DNA of 64,000 nt from Clostridia bacterium (GCA_017524725.1 JAFXUZ010000097.1:24316-88315), one strand, 5' to 3'; counted from the first letter of the stretch, positions 1 through 9,468 are shown. Made by a program: numbers and translations. Notes: a model not told the origin generated them from the letters alone.

Positions 1-1041
1 GGCAATGGGATCTTTGCAGTCGGCGGAAATATAGGTATAGGTCCAGCCGAGCACGGAGGTGGGACCATAGGTGGTCTTGGCGGGATCGACGCCGTCCGCG
101 ACGACCATGAAAGGATACATCATGTTGTCATCGTTTTTGTTGCCTTCCGCGTCATACTGAAGGGCGGTGTTGGCGATGTTCCAGTAGGCTTCCGGCGCGC
201 CCAGCACATAGCCGCCGCTGCACTTTTCATCAAAGAGCGCTTTCTTGCAGCTAGGCCAGTCGATGTCGATCAGGCCGTCGCGGTAGAGCTCGTTCATGAA
301 CAGGTACATATCCTTGGAGTGCGGGTCGCGGATGTTGCTGAAGAGGCTGCCGTTCTCGTCCACATAGTACTGGTCAATGCCGTACATGCCCCGGAAGGTA
401 TACATCGTGGCGCTTTCATTGTCCGCGTTGAAGCACAGCGGGATCGTCTTATGGCCATTGATCTCGGGGTATTTGGCCTTCCACTCCTTGAGCAGGGAAA
501 CGAACTGGTCCTTGGTGAAGTAGCCCTGCTCCACGTAGGTGTCGTAATAGCCCAGTTCCTTCACGTAGTTCATGCGGAGGTTGAATCCGAACACGGCGCT
601 GGGGGCGACTTCATCCTGGAACCATGAGGGCAGGCCGTAAACCTTGCCGTCGTTCAGGTTGCGCACCTTGTCCAGCGTGCCGCCCAGCTGAGCCTTGATG
701 TTGGGGGCATACTGCTCGATCAGGTCGTCCAGCGGGATCACCGCGCCGTTGGCAATGTAATTGTCATTCGCAGCAGCGCCTCGGTCGATGGCGATGATGT
801 CCGGCAGGGTGTCGGACTGCAGCATGGTGTTGAGCTTCTCAGCAGCGTCTCCGGCCACGGGAACGAAGGAAAGCTTCACACCGGTGATCCTGGTGATGGC
901 TTCGGCCACCATGTTGTCCCAGGGCAGTTCATTCTTGAAGAAGACAGTGATCTCCCTCACTTCTCCGTCCGCCGCCGCGCCGACGACAAGGCAGGGAAGC
1001 ATCAGGACCGCGGTAAGTAACACGGCAAGGAACCTTTTCAT
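1..1041 (-). CDS. ABC transporter extracellular sugar-binding protein (partial, C-terminus off window)
   Basis: The frame read on the minus strand from the ATG at 1041 begins with a Sec signal peptide (MKRFLAVLLTAVLMLPC...) and continues without a stop to the window edge, so the C-terminal part is missing. Content such as PDIIAIDRG and YGLPSWFQDE is typical of family 1 solute-binding proteins of the LplA/YtcQ type. There is no proper lipobox, so it may be released or held some other way. A GGAGGT ribosome site lies near 1051-1056. It is the third gene of a permease-permease-binding protein operon and would deliver an oligosaccharide to the two permeases. The substrate is inferred as an alpha-galactoside only from the neighbouring glycosidases. 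Confidence 0.85.
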   Translation of the reverse strand, partial: MKRFLAVLLTAVLMLPCLVVGAAADGEVREITVFFKNELPWDNMVAEAITRITGVKLSFVPVAGDAAEKLNTMLQSDTLPDIIAIDRGAAANDNYIANGAVIPLDDLIEQYAPNIKAQLGGTLDKVRNLNDGKVYGLPSWFQDEVAPSAVFGFNLRMNYVKELGYYDTYVEQGYFTKDQFVSLLKEWKAKYPEINGHKTIPLCFNADNESATMYTFRGMYGIDQYYVDENGSLFSNIRDPHSKDMYLFMNELYRDGLIDIDWPSCKKALFDEKCSGGYVLGAPEAYWNIANTALQYDAEGNKNDDNMMYPFMVVADGVDPAKTTYGPTSVLGWTYTYISADCKDPIA

Positions 1042-1096
1042 GATGAATACCTCCATGATTTTATTCAGCAGCCGGACGTATCCGGTTTTGCTTATC

Positions 1097-2020
1097 TCAG
1101 CCCTTCACGGCGCCTATCATGATCCCCTTCACAAAGTATTTCTGTACAAACGGGTACACCACGATGATGGGAACAGTCACCACCATGGCCGTCGCCATCC
1201 GGATGGAATCGCTGGAAACGGGATTCTGCTTGGAAGCCTGCTGCAGTATTTCCGCGACGGATTTGGAATTGCCCAGGTCATAATTGTTCAGGATCTGCAC
1301 CAGGATAAACTGCAGGGTCTTTAAACTGGTCTTATAGGTGTAAAGGTTGGTATCGAACCAGCTGCTCCACTGGCCAACGGCCGTAAACAGGGCGATGGTT
1401 GCCAGGACGGGTTTTGACAGCGGCAAAACGATGCCGAACAGGACCACGATATCCCCCGCGCCGTCCAGGTACGCGGATTCCTCAAGCTCCTGCGGGAGGG
1501 ATTCCATATAGATCCTGATCAGGATCATATTGTAAACGCTGATCGCACCGGGGATGATGTATACCCAGAAAGTATCGATCAGCTTCACCGTCTTGAGAAC
1601 CATATAATAGGGAACGATTCCGCCGCCGAAGTACATCGTGAATACAAAGAAGTATCCGAAGAACTTGCTGCCGAAAAGGTCTTTTTTGCTCATTCCGTAG
1701 GCCAGCAGGGTATTGAAGAACAGGGCGATGACCGTGCCGGACACGGTCCTTGCCAGTGAAATGAACGCCGCGTGGATAAGCTCCTTGTTTTTGAACACCT
1801 CCCGGTAGCTTTCCAGGGTAAACTTCCTGGGCCAGAAATACAGTCCCCCGCGCACGGTATCCTGGGCGTCGTTCAGGGAGATGATCGCCACGTTCCAGAA
1901 CGGGTACAGGCAGATGAATCCGATGAACGCAAGCAGAACGGTGACCGCGATATCATAGGACAAATGCCCGTTGCGGCGGCTGAAAGGGTTGTGCCTGTTA
2001 GGCAAAGCGCTGTTTTTCAT
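1097..2020 (-). CDS. Carbohydrate ABC transporter permease, LplC/MalG type
   Basis: A 307-residue membrane protein with about six hydrophobic segments and the cytoplasmic EAA-type loop (ESAYLDGAGD followed by P-L-SKPVLAT) that contacts the ATPase. The C-terminus YFVKGIMIGAVKG is characteristic of the LplC/YtcP permease family for oligosaccharides. It starts 17 nt after the stop of the partner permease and is followed by the binding protein. No ATPase gene is seen; in Clostridia these importers usually share an MsmK-type ATPase encoded elsewhere, which is inference here. Confidence 0.9.
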   Translation of the reverse strand: MKNSALPNRHNPFSRRNGHLSYDIAVTVLLAFIGFICLYPFWNVAIISLNDAQDTVRGGLYFWPRKFTLESYREVFKNKELIHAAFISLARTVSGTVIALFFNTLLAYGMSKKDLFGSKFFGYFFVFTMYFGGGIVPYYMVLKTVKLIDTFWVYIIPGAISVYNMILIRIYMESLPQELEESAYLDGAGDIVVLFGIVLPLSKPVLATIALFTAVGQWSSWFDTNLYTYKTSLKTLQFILVQILNNYDLGNSKSVAEILQQASKQNPVSSDSIRMATAMVVTVPIIVVYPFVQKYFVKGIMIGAVKG

Positions 2021-2037
2021 GCTCTCACCGCCCTTCC

Positions 2038-3003
2038 TTAAACCAGCGTCCGGCCGCGGATCCTGCTGACGAAGGTATTCGCAGTGATCACGAAGATGAA
2101 ATTGACAACGGATTTGAACAGTCCGACGGCGGAACCGTATGAGTACATGCCGCTTCCGAAACCGTAGCGGTACGCGTAGGTGTCGATGACGTCCGAGTAG
2201 GTGATGATGGTGTTGTTGCTCATCAGAAGCTGCTGTTCAAAACCGGCGTTGAGCAGGCCGCCCACGGCAAGCACGAACATGACGCTGACTGTCGGGAGCA
2301 GGCACGGAAAGGTGATGTGCACGACGCGCTGGAGACGGTTCGCGCCGTCGATCATCGCGCTTTCATAGATATCCGAAGAAATCGAGGTGATCGCCGCAAG
2401 ATAGATGATGGCGTTGTAGCCCATGCCTTTCCAGGTATTCGCGATCCCGAGCAGCACCCAGAAGAGACGGCCCTGCTGGAAAAAAAGGATCGGGCTCCGG
2501 ATGATCCCCAATGCTTTGAGCGCTTCGTTGACCACACCGGTCGAGGACATGATCGTTAGGAAGATATTCGCACAGATGACCCAGGAGATGAAAAACGGCA
2601 GGTATGAGATGGTCTGGATGGTTTTCTTGAACCTGGTCAGCCGGCATTCGTTGATAAGCAGCGCCAGCAGGATCGGCGCGGGAAAGGAGAACAGGAGCGT
2701 GATCAGGCTGGTCATCAGGGTATTTCTCATGATCCTGAGAAAATCACCCGTCGTGAAAAAATACTCGAACCATTTCAGCCCGACGAATTTCTGCTGGAAG
2801 AAGCTGCTGAGGAAATCCATCCTCGGCTTGAAATCAATAAATGCGATGTAAATACCGTACATTGGGCCATAGCAGAAAATCAGAGCCCAGATCACACCCG
2901 GCAGGATGAGAAGGTACAGAAATTTATGGCGCTTCCAGCTTTTCAGGAAGCGTTCACCCATGGTGGGGCCGCGTAACGCGCTGCCCGGTCTGACTGTATC
3001 CAT
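2038..3003 (-). CDS. Carbohydrate ABC transporter permease, LplB type
   Basis: A 321-residue integral membrane permease. The EAA loop reads ESAMIDGANRLQRVVHITFP, and the C-terminus NTFVSRIRGRTLV is typical of LplB-family proteins. The frame is open up to tandem ATGs at 3036, but the ATG at 3003 is preferred because AGGGGGA sits just upstream of it, while the upstream ATGs have only a poorly spaced A-rich stretch. It is the first gene of the ABC operon and is divergent from the glycosidase at 3252, sharing the AT-rich region 3037-3251. Confidence 0.9.
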   Translation of the reverse strand: MDTVRPGSALRGPTMGERFLKSWKRHKFLYLLILPGVIWALIFCYGPMYGIYIAFIDFKPRMDFLSSFFQQKFVGLKWFEYFFTTGDFLRIMRNTLMTSLITLLFSFPAPILLALLINECRLTRFKKTIQTISYLPFFISWVICANIFLTIMSSTGVVNEALKALGIIRSPILFFQQGRLFWVLLGIANTWKGMGYNAIIYLAAITSISSDIYESAMIDGANRLQRVVHITFPCLLPTVSVMFVLAVGGLLNAGFEQQLLMSNNTIITYSDVIDTYAYRYGFGSGMYSYGSAVGLFKSVVNFIFVITANTFVSRIRGRTLV

Positions 3004-3126
3004 TGTCAATCCCCCTTGCTTGTCCGTTTCCATCATACCTTTTTTATAGCAGGAAATATAGGCAAATAATTAACCATATATAACAATTTACAATCAAAAT
3101 ACCCCTGAATCGAACGGTTTGAATAG

Positions 3127-3157
3127 CAATTATCCACAAAAATAACAATTCTCCACA
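3127..3157. promoter_or_regulatory. Candidate operator: two 12-bp direct repeats
   Basis: CAATTATCCACA (3127-3138) and CAATTCTCCACA (3146-3157) are direct repeats differing at one base, spaced 19 bp start to start, in the divergent gap between the ABC operon and the glycosidase. AraC-family regulators often bind direct repeats about two helical turns apart, and such a regulator is encoded at 9697. The assignment is inference. Confidence 0.4.
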
Positions 3158-3174
3158 TTTTCATTGCTGCGGCA

Positions 3175-3204
3175 TTGACTTATAGATCCGGCAGGCTCTA
3201 TAAG
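3175..3204 (+). promoter_or_regulatory. Promoter for the glycosidase gene at 3252
   Basis: TTGACT (3175-3180), an 18-bp spacer and TATAAG (3199-3204) form a near-consensus sigma-A promoter about 40 bp upstream of the start codon. The candidate regulator repeats lie immediately upstream, the expected place for an activator site. Confidence 0.65.
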
Positions 3205-3251
3205 AGTCATCAGAGGACTATTTTTATCAGCCACGGGCAGGAGGTACCGCC

Positions 3252-5249
3252 ATGAACGGTCAGTTATGCTATCGGGAAAGCGCCGAAGGTTTCATCCTTG
3301 AAAATGAAGCCGCCGCGGTGCGCTGCCAGACGGAAAAAGCCCTTTGCGAGATCGATTTCAAGCGCTCGGGCCGGCCCGCCGTCGGGTCATGCGGCTTCGA
3401 ATTCCGCTACAGGGGCAAAATATACAGGGGCGAAGAGCTTTCCATGTGCTCAAGGAAATGCTATTGTGAACACATGGGCGGGGAAAGCACTGCCGTGCTC
3501 GCAATTTTCCTTCCCTCCCTGACGGTCCGCTGGCGCTTTACCCTCTCGGAACGCCGGGAATCGCTCCTCGTCCGGCTGAGCCTGGAGGGACAGGACATCA
3601 TCTCATCCAACTACATGTGTCCTCTCCGTGTCGAAGGGAAGGTGTTCCCTCTGGGAGAAAGCCGTCTTCCGCGGCTTTTGTACGTTCCCTATGACAACGA
3701 CAAATGGATCCGCTACAAGGCGCAGGAATTCCAGGCCTGCGGAACAAGCTATGAATTGACGGCGGTGTACGACGACGATACCCGCAACGGATACGTGATC
3801 GGTTCGGTCACGCACGATCACTGGAAGACCGGCATCGTCACCCACGGCGGATACGGCGAATTAAGCATGATGCGTGTCTTCGGCGGCGTCGCCGACACCA
3901 ATACGCGCGATCCCGGCCATCCTCACGGCGCCGTCCGCGGAAAACAGATCGAATCCCCCGCGATCATGCTGCTCTACAGCGACGATTTCCGTGAAGGCCT
4001 GCGCCTCTACGGCCTTCTCAATGCCGAATTTGCGCCTCCGCCCGCCTGGGACAGGGGCGTAATATTCGGCTGGAACAGCTGGGCCTGCCTGACCACGTCC
4101 GTCAGCCTGGACGCCTACCTGAAAGTCAGCGAAACATTCGACCGCTGGAAAACGATCGGTTTCTCCAATAGCGGGGAGGTGTACGTCAATTTTGATTCCT
4201 TCTGGGACCGTCTGACCCCGCAGGAGCTTCTTAAAGCCGTTGATACGGTCCACAGCCGCGGGCAGAAGGCGGGCATCTACTATACACCATTCACCTGCTG
4301 GACCCATGACCTGGACCGCGTGGTCGAGGATACGGACGGACGCTGGACCTGGCGGGACCTGATCCTGCGCGACGAGGACGATAACCCGATCCCGCCCATT
4401 GCGGGCGGGTTCCCCGTGGACCCCACGCACCCGGGCAACCTGATGCGGGTGGAAAGACGGATCCGCCGCTTTATCGACATGGGTTTTGATTACCTGAAGG
4501 TGGACTTCATGTCTCATGGTGCGTGCGAGGGCGTACACTGGCTCCGCAGCGTGACCACCGGCGTGGAAGCCTATCGCTACGGCCTTGAGGCGATGTGCGC
4601 GCTCATCCGTCCGGAAACGCTCAAGCGTCCCTTCTTCCTGGACTTCTCCATCGCGCCTCTCTTTCCCCACGGCTACGCGCACGCGCGCCGCATCTCCTGC
4701 GACTCCTTCGGCCAGATCTATGACACCGAATATATGCTAAACTCCCTTACCTACAGCTTCTGGCAGAACGGCACGATCTATCCCTATACGGACCCGGACC
4801 ACACCTGCCTTTACCACAGCGTCGGACGCCCCGTGTCCGAGACCGAGGAGGCGCGAAGCCGCCTGCTCGCATCGGCCATCGGCGGCACCGTGCTGCTTCT
4901 GAGCGACGATTACCGAGACACGCGCGCCGTGGAACGCACCGAGGCGCTGCTTACGCCAGAATACCTTGAGATCGCGCGCCGCGGAGAGGCGTTCCTGCCC
5001 GTCGAATGCTTCAGGGGCGAATCCGCAAGCAGGTTCTATACCCGGGACGACGGGGACCGTGTATACCTTGCGGTCTTCAACTTTGAGGACGAAGACGCGG
5101 TCCTCAGCTTACCGGTGCGCCGCATCCCCGGCATACCGGAAGACGCGGTGTTTACCTGCACGGTGAGCGGCTTTACCTGCGCGGGCCCTGTGCTCTCCAT
5201 TCCTCTCCCGCCGCGCGGCTGTGCGCTGATGCGTTATGACCGGACATAG
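3252..5249 (+). CDS. Clan GH-D glycoside hydrolase (alpha-galactosidase-like)
   Basis: A 665-residue protein without a signal peptide, so probably cytoplasmic. An N-terminal beta-rich region precedes a TIM barrel. The strand motif DYLKVDF places the likely nucleophile at Asp418, matching the Y-x-K-x-D signature of clan GH-D (GH27/GH36) enzymes that hydrolyse alpha-galactosides. A C-terminal beta-sandwich-like part follows. It is more divergent than the GH36 enzyme at 6164, so substrate may differ (another alpha-linked sugar or raffinose-type oligosaccharide). Ribosome site GGCAGGAGG lies before the ATG. It diverges from the sugar ABC operon and ends at a strong terminator. Confidence 0.8.
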   Translation: MNGQLCYRESAEGFILENEAAAVRCQTEKALCEIDFKRSGRPAVGSCGFEFRYRGKIYRGEELSMCSRKCYCEHMGGESTAVLAIFLPSLTVRWRFTLSERRESLLVRLSLEGQDIISSNYMCPLRVEGKVFPLGESRLPRLLYVPYDNDKWIRYKAQEFQACGTSYELTAVYDDDTRNGYVIGSVTHDHWKTGIVTHGGYGELSMMRVFGGVADTNTRDPGHPHGAVRGKQIESPAIMLLYSDDFREGLRLYGLLNAEFAPPPAWDRGVIFGWNSWACLTTSVSLDAYLKVSETFDRWKTIGFSNSGEVYVNFDSFWDRLTPQELLKAVDTVHSRGQKAGIYYTPFTCWTHDLDRVVEDTDGRWTWRDLILRDEDDNPIPPIAGGFPVDPTHPGNLMRVERRIRRFIDMGFDYLKVDFMSHGACEGVHWLRSVTTGVEAYRYGLEAMCALIRPETLKRPFFLDFSIAPLFPHGYAHARRISCDSFGQIYDTEYMLNSLTYSFWQNGTIYPYTDPDHTCLYHSVGRPVSETEEARSRLLASAIGGTVLLLSDDYRDTRAVERTEALLTPEYLEIARRGEAFLPVECFRGESASRFYTRDDGDRVYLAVFNFEDEDAVLSLPVRRIPGIPEDAVFTCTVSGFTCAGPVLSIPLPPRGCALMRYDRT

Positions 5250-5298
5250 CAGGGACAAAGCCGCGGCCGGACCGATTGATATCGGCATGATTAAACAA

Positions 5299-5357
5299 GC
5301 AGGACAATTTTGCGCATGCAGCAGTACCCGGTACGCGCAAAACGTCCTGCGTTTTTT
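5299..5357 (+). terminator. Intrinsic terminator after the glycosidase
   Basis: GCAGGAC (5299-5305) pairs with GTCCTGC (5344-5350), and TTTTGCGC (5308-5315) with GCGCAAAA (5335-5342), followed by six T at 5352-5357. It separates the convergent genes at 3252 and 5398. Confidence 0.85.
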
Positions 5358-5397
5358 CCGTGAATGCCTATTCCGGGATAACGCCCCGTATCCGGTC

Positions 5398-6198
5398 TTA
5401 ATCCGCCAGCACGATCCTCTCCGCCGTCCTGCGTATCAGAGGGATAAGATCCATCTCCTCCTCCGTCAGCCCTTCCGGGGCAAAGCTGCCCCGGATGGGC
5501 CTTCTGAATAAGAACAGGTACCAGGCAGCCGCAGCAGCATAGCGTCCCAGACCGAGGCTCAGGTGGAAGCCGTCCCGGCACAGCGAACGCCCGCCGCGTG
5601 GGTAATCGAATTCCGGCAAGGCGCGGAGCGCCTGGATCACGTCACCGACCGGGATCAGCGGGGCCTGTATGAGCACCGACGCCTGAAGGTAGGCGCGACG
5701 GAGTTTGGAGTACATAAGGCTTTGACTGTTCTCATACCGGCAGAATTCGCTGTGCGTGCTGTCGTTCTCATAAGCCCAGGTCTGTTGAAGCACGACCCGG
5801 GCGCCCGGCGCGGTATCGCGGATCCATTCGGCCATCAGGGACAGGTAAGGCAGATAGGTCTCATACTGTCCGCTTTCATGACTGACCTGCTGCAATGTGA
5901 CGACATCCCAGCCGGGCAGGGAGACGATCTCCCCCGCCGACACCGTCCTGTCACCGACAGGCATGCCGTTGCGCTCCGGCGTATATTCCGCACGGTTCCC
6001 GGAAACGTTTTCCCAGTGCCGCTTCAGGGAGCAGCCGCCGATGTACAGATTTACGCATTCGATCTTTTGCCCCTCATCGGAGGCAATCGCGTGAAGCCAT
6101 CTCTGAGCGTCCTGGGAAAAGCTGTTCCCGATGGAAAGGACCTTCACCGCGCCTTTTGACCCCTCATCCGCGCACGGATACCCAGTATTGCATATCAC
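5398..6198 (-). CDS. DUF4886 (SGNH-like) hydrolase family protein
   Basis: The protein of about 266 residues contains VLSIGNSFSQDA near its start, the block typical of DUF4886 proteins, related to SGNH/GDSL esterases with the Ser of GNSFS as presumed nucleophile. A likely C-terminal catalytic pair sits in CRDGFHLSLGLGRY (D-x-x-H). No signal peptide. The frame also allows a TTG at 6204, but GTG at 6198 is preferred because GGAG lies 9 nt upstream. That start lies inside the end of the GH36 gene (35-nt overlap), implying translational coupling. A role in removing acyl groups from imported oligosaccharides is plausible but inferred from context. Confidence 0.75.
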   Translation of the reverse strand: MICNTGYPCADEGSKGAVKVLSIGNSFSQDAQRWLHAIASDEGQKIECVNLYIGGCSLKRHWENVSGNRAEYTPERNGMPVGDRTVSAGEIVSLPGWDVVTLQQVSHESGQYETYLPYLSLMAEWIRDTAPGARVVLQQTWAYENDSTHSEFCRYENSQSLMYSKLRRAYLQASVLIQAPLIPVGDVIQALRALPEFDYPRGGRSLCRDGFHLSLGLGRYAAAAAWYLFLFRRPIRGSFAPEGLTEEEMDLIPLIRRTAERIVLAD

Positions 6199-8224
6199 TG
6201 TCAAAATCTCCTTTCAACCGTGGACTGACTCCAAGATTCATCAGCGTGCTTCCGTACATTCGCTCCCCGGTGCCCCTGCATTCGTACAGCCGGCCACCAT
6301 CAAGGCCCTTCAGGCGAATATTGGGACAGGCGTCGCCGTACTCCTGTGAATGCAGGAACGAAAAGAGCACGAATTCACTTTTATCGGGTGAAACGAACAT
6401 TTCGGCGCACAGATTATCCTTAGATGGCAGAGCAAGCCGGTACAGGTCTCCTCCGAACACGAGATGGCGGATCTGTTTGTATGCCTCGATATGCCGCGCC
6501 GCCTCCCTGAGTTCATCTTCGGTGTAACGGGTCAGATCGGCCCCGATCCCCAGGGTCCCGAGCATCGCGGAATGGAATTTGTATTTCATTTCGTCCCTTC
6601 CGCCCTTCCGCGCGTTCCCGGGCAGATCGGTGACCCAGCAGGAGGTATATACAGGCGCATAGCACAGCGAAGCGCCTTCCTGGATGCGCAGCCGGTCAAA
6701 GGGATCGGTGTTGTCCGATACCCAGAACTGGTCTGTGCGTGAGATCATGCCGATATCCGCACGTCCACCGCCGCCGGAGCAGGCCTCGATGTCAAGGTCC
6801 GGGTATTCCTTCCGCAGGGCCTCGACAATGCGGTAGACCGCCAGGATATGCTTTTCCCGTGCCAGGGGCGAAAGAGCCTCGCAGCAGTCCGCGATCGTCC
6901 GGTTCATGTCCCACTTAAAGTAATCGATCCTGTACTTTTTCATCAGGCCTCGCAGCGTATTGAGCGCATAGGCCTCCGCTTCCCGTAACCCAAGGTTGAG
7001 GAGGTACTGGTTCCTCTGCCGCAGGGGATCCTTGCCCGGCAGGGAAAAGATCCAGTCCGGATGCGCCTCAAAAACGGCACTGCCCGGATTGACGGATTCC
7101 GGTTCGATCCACAGGCCGAAAGACATGCCGAGCGCGTGCACACAGTCGATCAGTTCCTCAAGTCCGTTGGGAAACTTGACCGGATCCACCTGCCAGTCGC
7201 CCAGCCCTGACCTGTCGCTGGACCTGCCGGAAAACCAGCCGTCGTCTACGACGAACAGTTCGATCCCGATCGACGCGGCGCGTTTGGCCAGCGCCATCTG
7301 CTGCGATGAACGCACGTCGAATTCCGTTGCGTACCAGGAATTATACAGTACCTTCCGCTCATGCCGCCGCCCGGCCAGCACATTCCTTTCCAGGCTGTGG
7401 ATCGCCCTGCTGAGTCCCCCTGCCCCGTCGGGAGCCGCACACAGAAAGACCGGCGGCGCCGCCAACACCTCACCGGGAGAAAGCGCTGCGCACAGATCAT
7501 CGTCGTTCCATCCGCCCAGAAGCCGGCCTCCGCCGAGCAGTTCGTCCTTTGCCTCAATCGCCCATGAGCCGCTCCAGCTGAGCAGGAAGCCGTATGCCGC
7601 TCCCAGGTCCTCCACTTCATTTTCGGTAAGCATGATAAAGGGTGAACTGTCCGGCCCGGAAAGCCCTTTGCGGTTTTCGATGCGGATCGCCGCCTGCCCG
7701 ATTTTTTGACTCTGTCTGCGGAATTCGCCCGACCAGCAGCCGCTGAAGTAATGTGCCGTCAGCGGTTTTTCGCCGCAGGGAAGCGGTGCGGACGCCGTAA
7801 AGAAGCGGCGGATCTTCACCGCTTCCTTTCCGCAGCGAGCACGCGCCGTACGTTCTATCGCGTCCTCTTCCGGGAAAACGCGGTAGTAAAGCTCCACCGT
7901 AAAGCCCGTTTCCCTGTCTGCCAGGGACAGTGTCAGTTCCTCCCCTTCGATCCGGACGTGATGTGTTTCAGGGAACAGCGGGCAGTCGGCCTTCAGGGCC
8001 GTACGGCAGAAGGTACGCCCGTCAAAAACGGGGAATTCCTGATACGCGCGCCACATTTCGGATTCAAAAGAGGACCTGTCTCGCACAGGGCGCAGATATG
8101 CGCCGTCACGGGGGTCGATCTTTCTTCCCCAGTACAGCCCGACAGGCGTAGGATATTCCAGCGAGATCACATACGAAAAGCCTTTTGTTTCCAGAAAGAT
8201 CCTGTTTTCATTCTGCCTGATCAT
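6164..8224 (-). CDS. Alpha-galactosidase, GH36
   Basis: Cytoplasmic GH36 enzyme of 686 residues, close to the usual 700-730 for bacterial AgaA/RafA-type enzymes, hydrolysing terminal alpha-1,6-galactose from melibiose or raffinose-type sugars. The nucleophile is Asp439 in DYFKWDMNR and the acid/base is Asp504 in SDNTDP, a spacing (65) similar to known GH36 enzymes; the glycine-rich CSGGGGRAD motif lies between them. The ATG at 8224 is chosen over an upstream in-frame codon because AAAGGAG sits 8 nt before it. It lies in a minus-strand unit mutarotase-like gene, DUF5107 remnant, GH36, DUF4886. Confidence 0.93.
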   Translation of the reverse strand: MIRQNENRIFLETKGFSYVISLEYPTPVGLYWGRKIDPRDGAYLRPVRDRSSFESEMWRAYQEFPVFDGRTFCRTALKADCPLFPETHHVRIEGEELTLSLADRETGFTVELYYRVFPEEDAIERTARARCGKEAVKIRRFFTASAPLPCGEKPLTAHYFSGCWSGEFRRQSQKIGQAAIRIENRKGLSGPDSSPFIMLTENEVEDLGAAYGFLLSWSGSWAIEAKDELLGGGRLLGGWNDDDLCAALSPGEVLAAPPVFLCAAPDGAGGLSRAIHSLERNVLAGRRHERKVLYNSWYATEFDVRSSQQMALAKRAASIGIELFVVDDGWFSGRSSDRSGLGDWQVDPVKFPNGLEELIDCVHALGMSFGLWIEPESVNPGSAVFEAHPDWIFSLPGKDPLRQRNQYLLNLGLREAEAYALNTLRGLMKKYRIDYFKWDMNRTIADCCEALSPLAREKHILAVYRIVEALRKEYPDLDIEACSGGGGRADIGMISRTDQFWVSDNTDPFDRLRIQEGASLCYAPVYTSCWVTDLPGNARKGGRDEMKYKFHSAMLGTLGIGADLTRYTEDELREAARHIEAYKQIRHLVFGGDLYRLALPSKDNLCAEMFVSPDKSEFVLFSFLHSQEYGDACPNIRLKGLDGGRLYECRGTGERMYGSTLMNLGVSPRLKGDFDSDMQYWVSVRG

Positions 8225-8618
8225 CGTTGTGTCTCCTTTCCGCCGCAAAGGCCCGTCAGCCGCTTGAAGGGCCAGAGCTGTTGTGTGATCACGGGGTTAC
8301 AGGGAACGGCTGCGTCCAGCTTGTCCATCCTTTGACTGAGCGCCGCGAGGTCCCCTTTGCCGGCCGCGCCGAAAGCATCCACCCAGCCGCGGCAGGATCG
8401 TGACATTACAGGTAATCGTTCTCCGGGCACAGCGCCGTGTAGGGGGCATTTTCCTTTTCATCGGTAAAGGTGTCCGTTACCGTATGCGGATAGACCTTTG
8501 CCGAGGAACCCTTGTATACGCGGCGGTCCAGGAACATGGGATTCCTGTCGGGTTTCCCGAGCATATAGGTCGGGATCCCGACGGTTTCGCACCGGGCGCA
8601 TACAGGTCCGTTTTTCAT
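8225..8618 (-). pseudogene. Decayed DUF5107-type gene (N-terminal remnant)
   Basis: From the ATG at 8618 (GGGGG 7 nt upstream) about 70 residues are open and match the start of DUF5107 proteins as I know them: IPTYMLGKPDRNPMFLDRRV, then VYKGSSAKVYPHTVTD and DEKENAPYTA. The frame stops right after ENDYL; the family continuation V-T-I-L-P-x-L-G-G is still readable across the stop in another frame (about 8380-8405). Intact family members are very long (near 1000 residues with TPR repeats), so most of the gene has been deleted. The remaining 150 bases before the GH36 start hold no recognisable domain. Confidence 0.65.
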
Positions 8619-8631
8619 GCATTATCCCCCG

Positions 8632-9468
8632 TCATGTTTTTCCAAGCGTGATCATAAGTTCGAACGAAACGGTCTCCCCCGGTCCGGCCGTCCGGAGCGT
8701 GCCGGAAGCGCTGCTTTCCGACAGGGTATCGTAATAGGACAGTCCGGGTTCGAAGGCAAAATTCCTGTCACCCCGCCAACCGCCGTTCGTGATCCAAAAT
8801 CCCAGGTAGGGCAGCTCGGCCGCATCCCATCGCATGGACATATTCACACCGCGCGTCGGCCATATGCATCCGCACTGTCCCGTCTGAAGCGGCCTTGAAA
8901 AATAGAACTTTGCCATCGAGCCATCAGGCGGAGGCGAAGGGATCACATCGCACGACGGCGCGCCCGGCTTAAGGACGTCCCTCGCTTCCCTGCCCGAGGG
9001 CGGATAGAGGAAGACCGTATCCTGATCCAGCTGCCAAAGGCAGTGGCACACCCAGCAAAAGGGACGGGCGGCGGAGGCGTCGTTGCGTATCTCCCATCGC
9101 AAACGGAGGGTATCTTCATCCAGCCGCGCGGTCTTTCTGTAATCCCATCCGTCCGCCCACAGGTGAAGGAGCAGGCCGCCTTCCGTGTACGATGCTTCCA
9201 TCGGGCTGGTCCAGATCATCCCGTGGTCGGGGACAGGGGGCCACTCCCCCTCTTTCCCCGCCTCCCCCATGGAGGGGAACACATCGTCAAAACCCGAGGC
9301 GTCGCCCTCCCCAAAGGGCATTCCCGCCCTGAGCGGCGGATAGGCGCCGGGAGGCTGCGCAAGCATCTGCATCCCGGCGGGCCGATATACAAGTGAAGCA
9401 AGCTTCCCGCCGCGCCGCGGCATGAATACTGCGCTGAGGGTTTCGCTCTGCAATACCGTGTTTTCCAT
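8632..9468 (-). CDS. Aldose 1-epimerase (galactose mutarotase)-like protein
   Basis: A 278-residue all-beta protein whose opening (SAVFMPRRGGKLASLVYRPAG) resembles the mutarotase superfamily fold, with later family-like blocks LRWEIRNDASAARPFCWVCH and PYLGFWITNGGW. It probably interconverts anomers of the sugar released by the alpha-galactosidases, or binds a related sugar. The ATG at 9468 follows GGGGTGG closely and is preferred over an in-frame GTG at 9477. It is the first gene of the minus-strand galactoside unit and diverges from the AraC regulator. Catalytic residues were not assigned with certainty. Confidence 0.75.
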   Translation of the reverse strand: MENTVLQSETLSAVFMPRRGGKLASLVYRPAGMQMLAQPPGAYPPLRAGMPFGEGDASGFDDVFPSMGEAGKEGEWPPVPDHGMIWTSPMEASYTEGGLLLHLWADGWDYRKTARLDEDTLRLRWEIRNDASAARPFCWVCHCLWQLDQDTVFLYPPSGREARDVLKPGAPSCDVIPSPPPDGSMAKFYFSRPLQTGQCGCIWPTRGVNMSMRWDAAELPYLGFWITNGGWRGDRNFAFEPGLSYYDTLSESSASGTLRTAGPGETVSFELMITLGKT

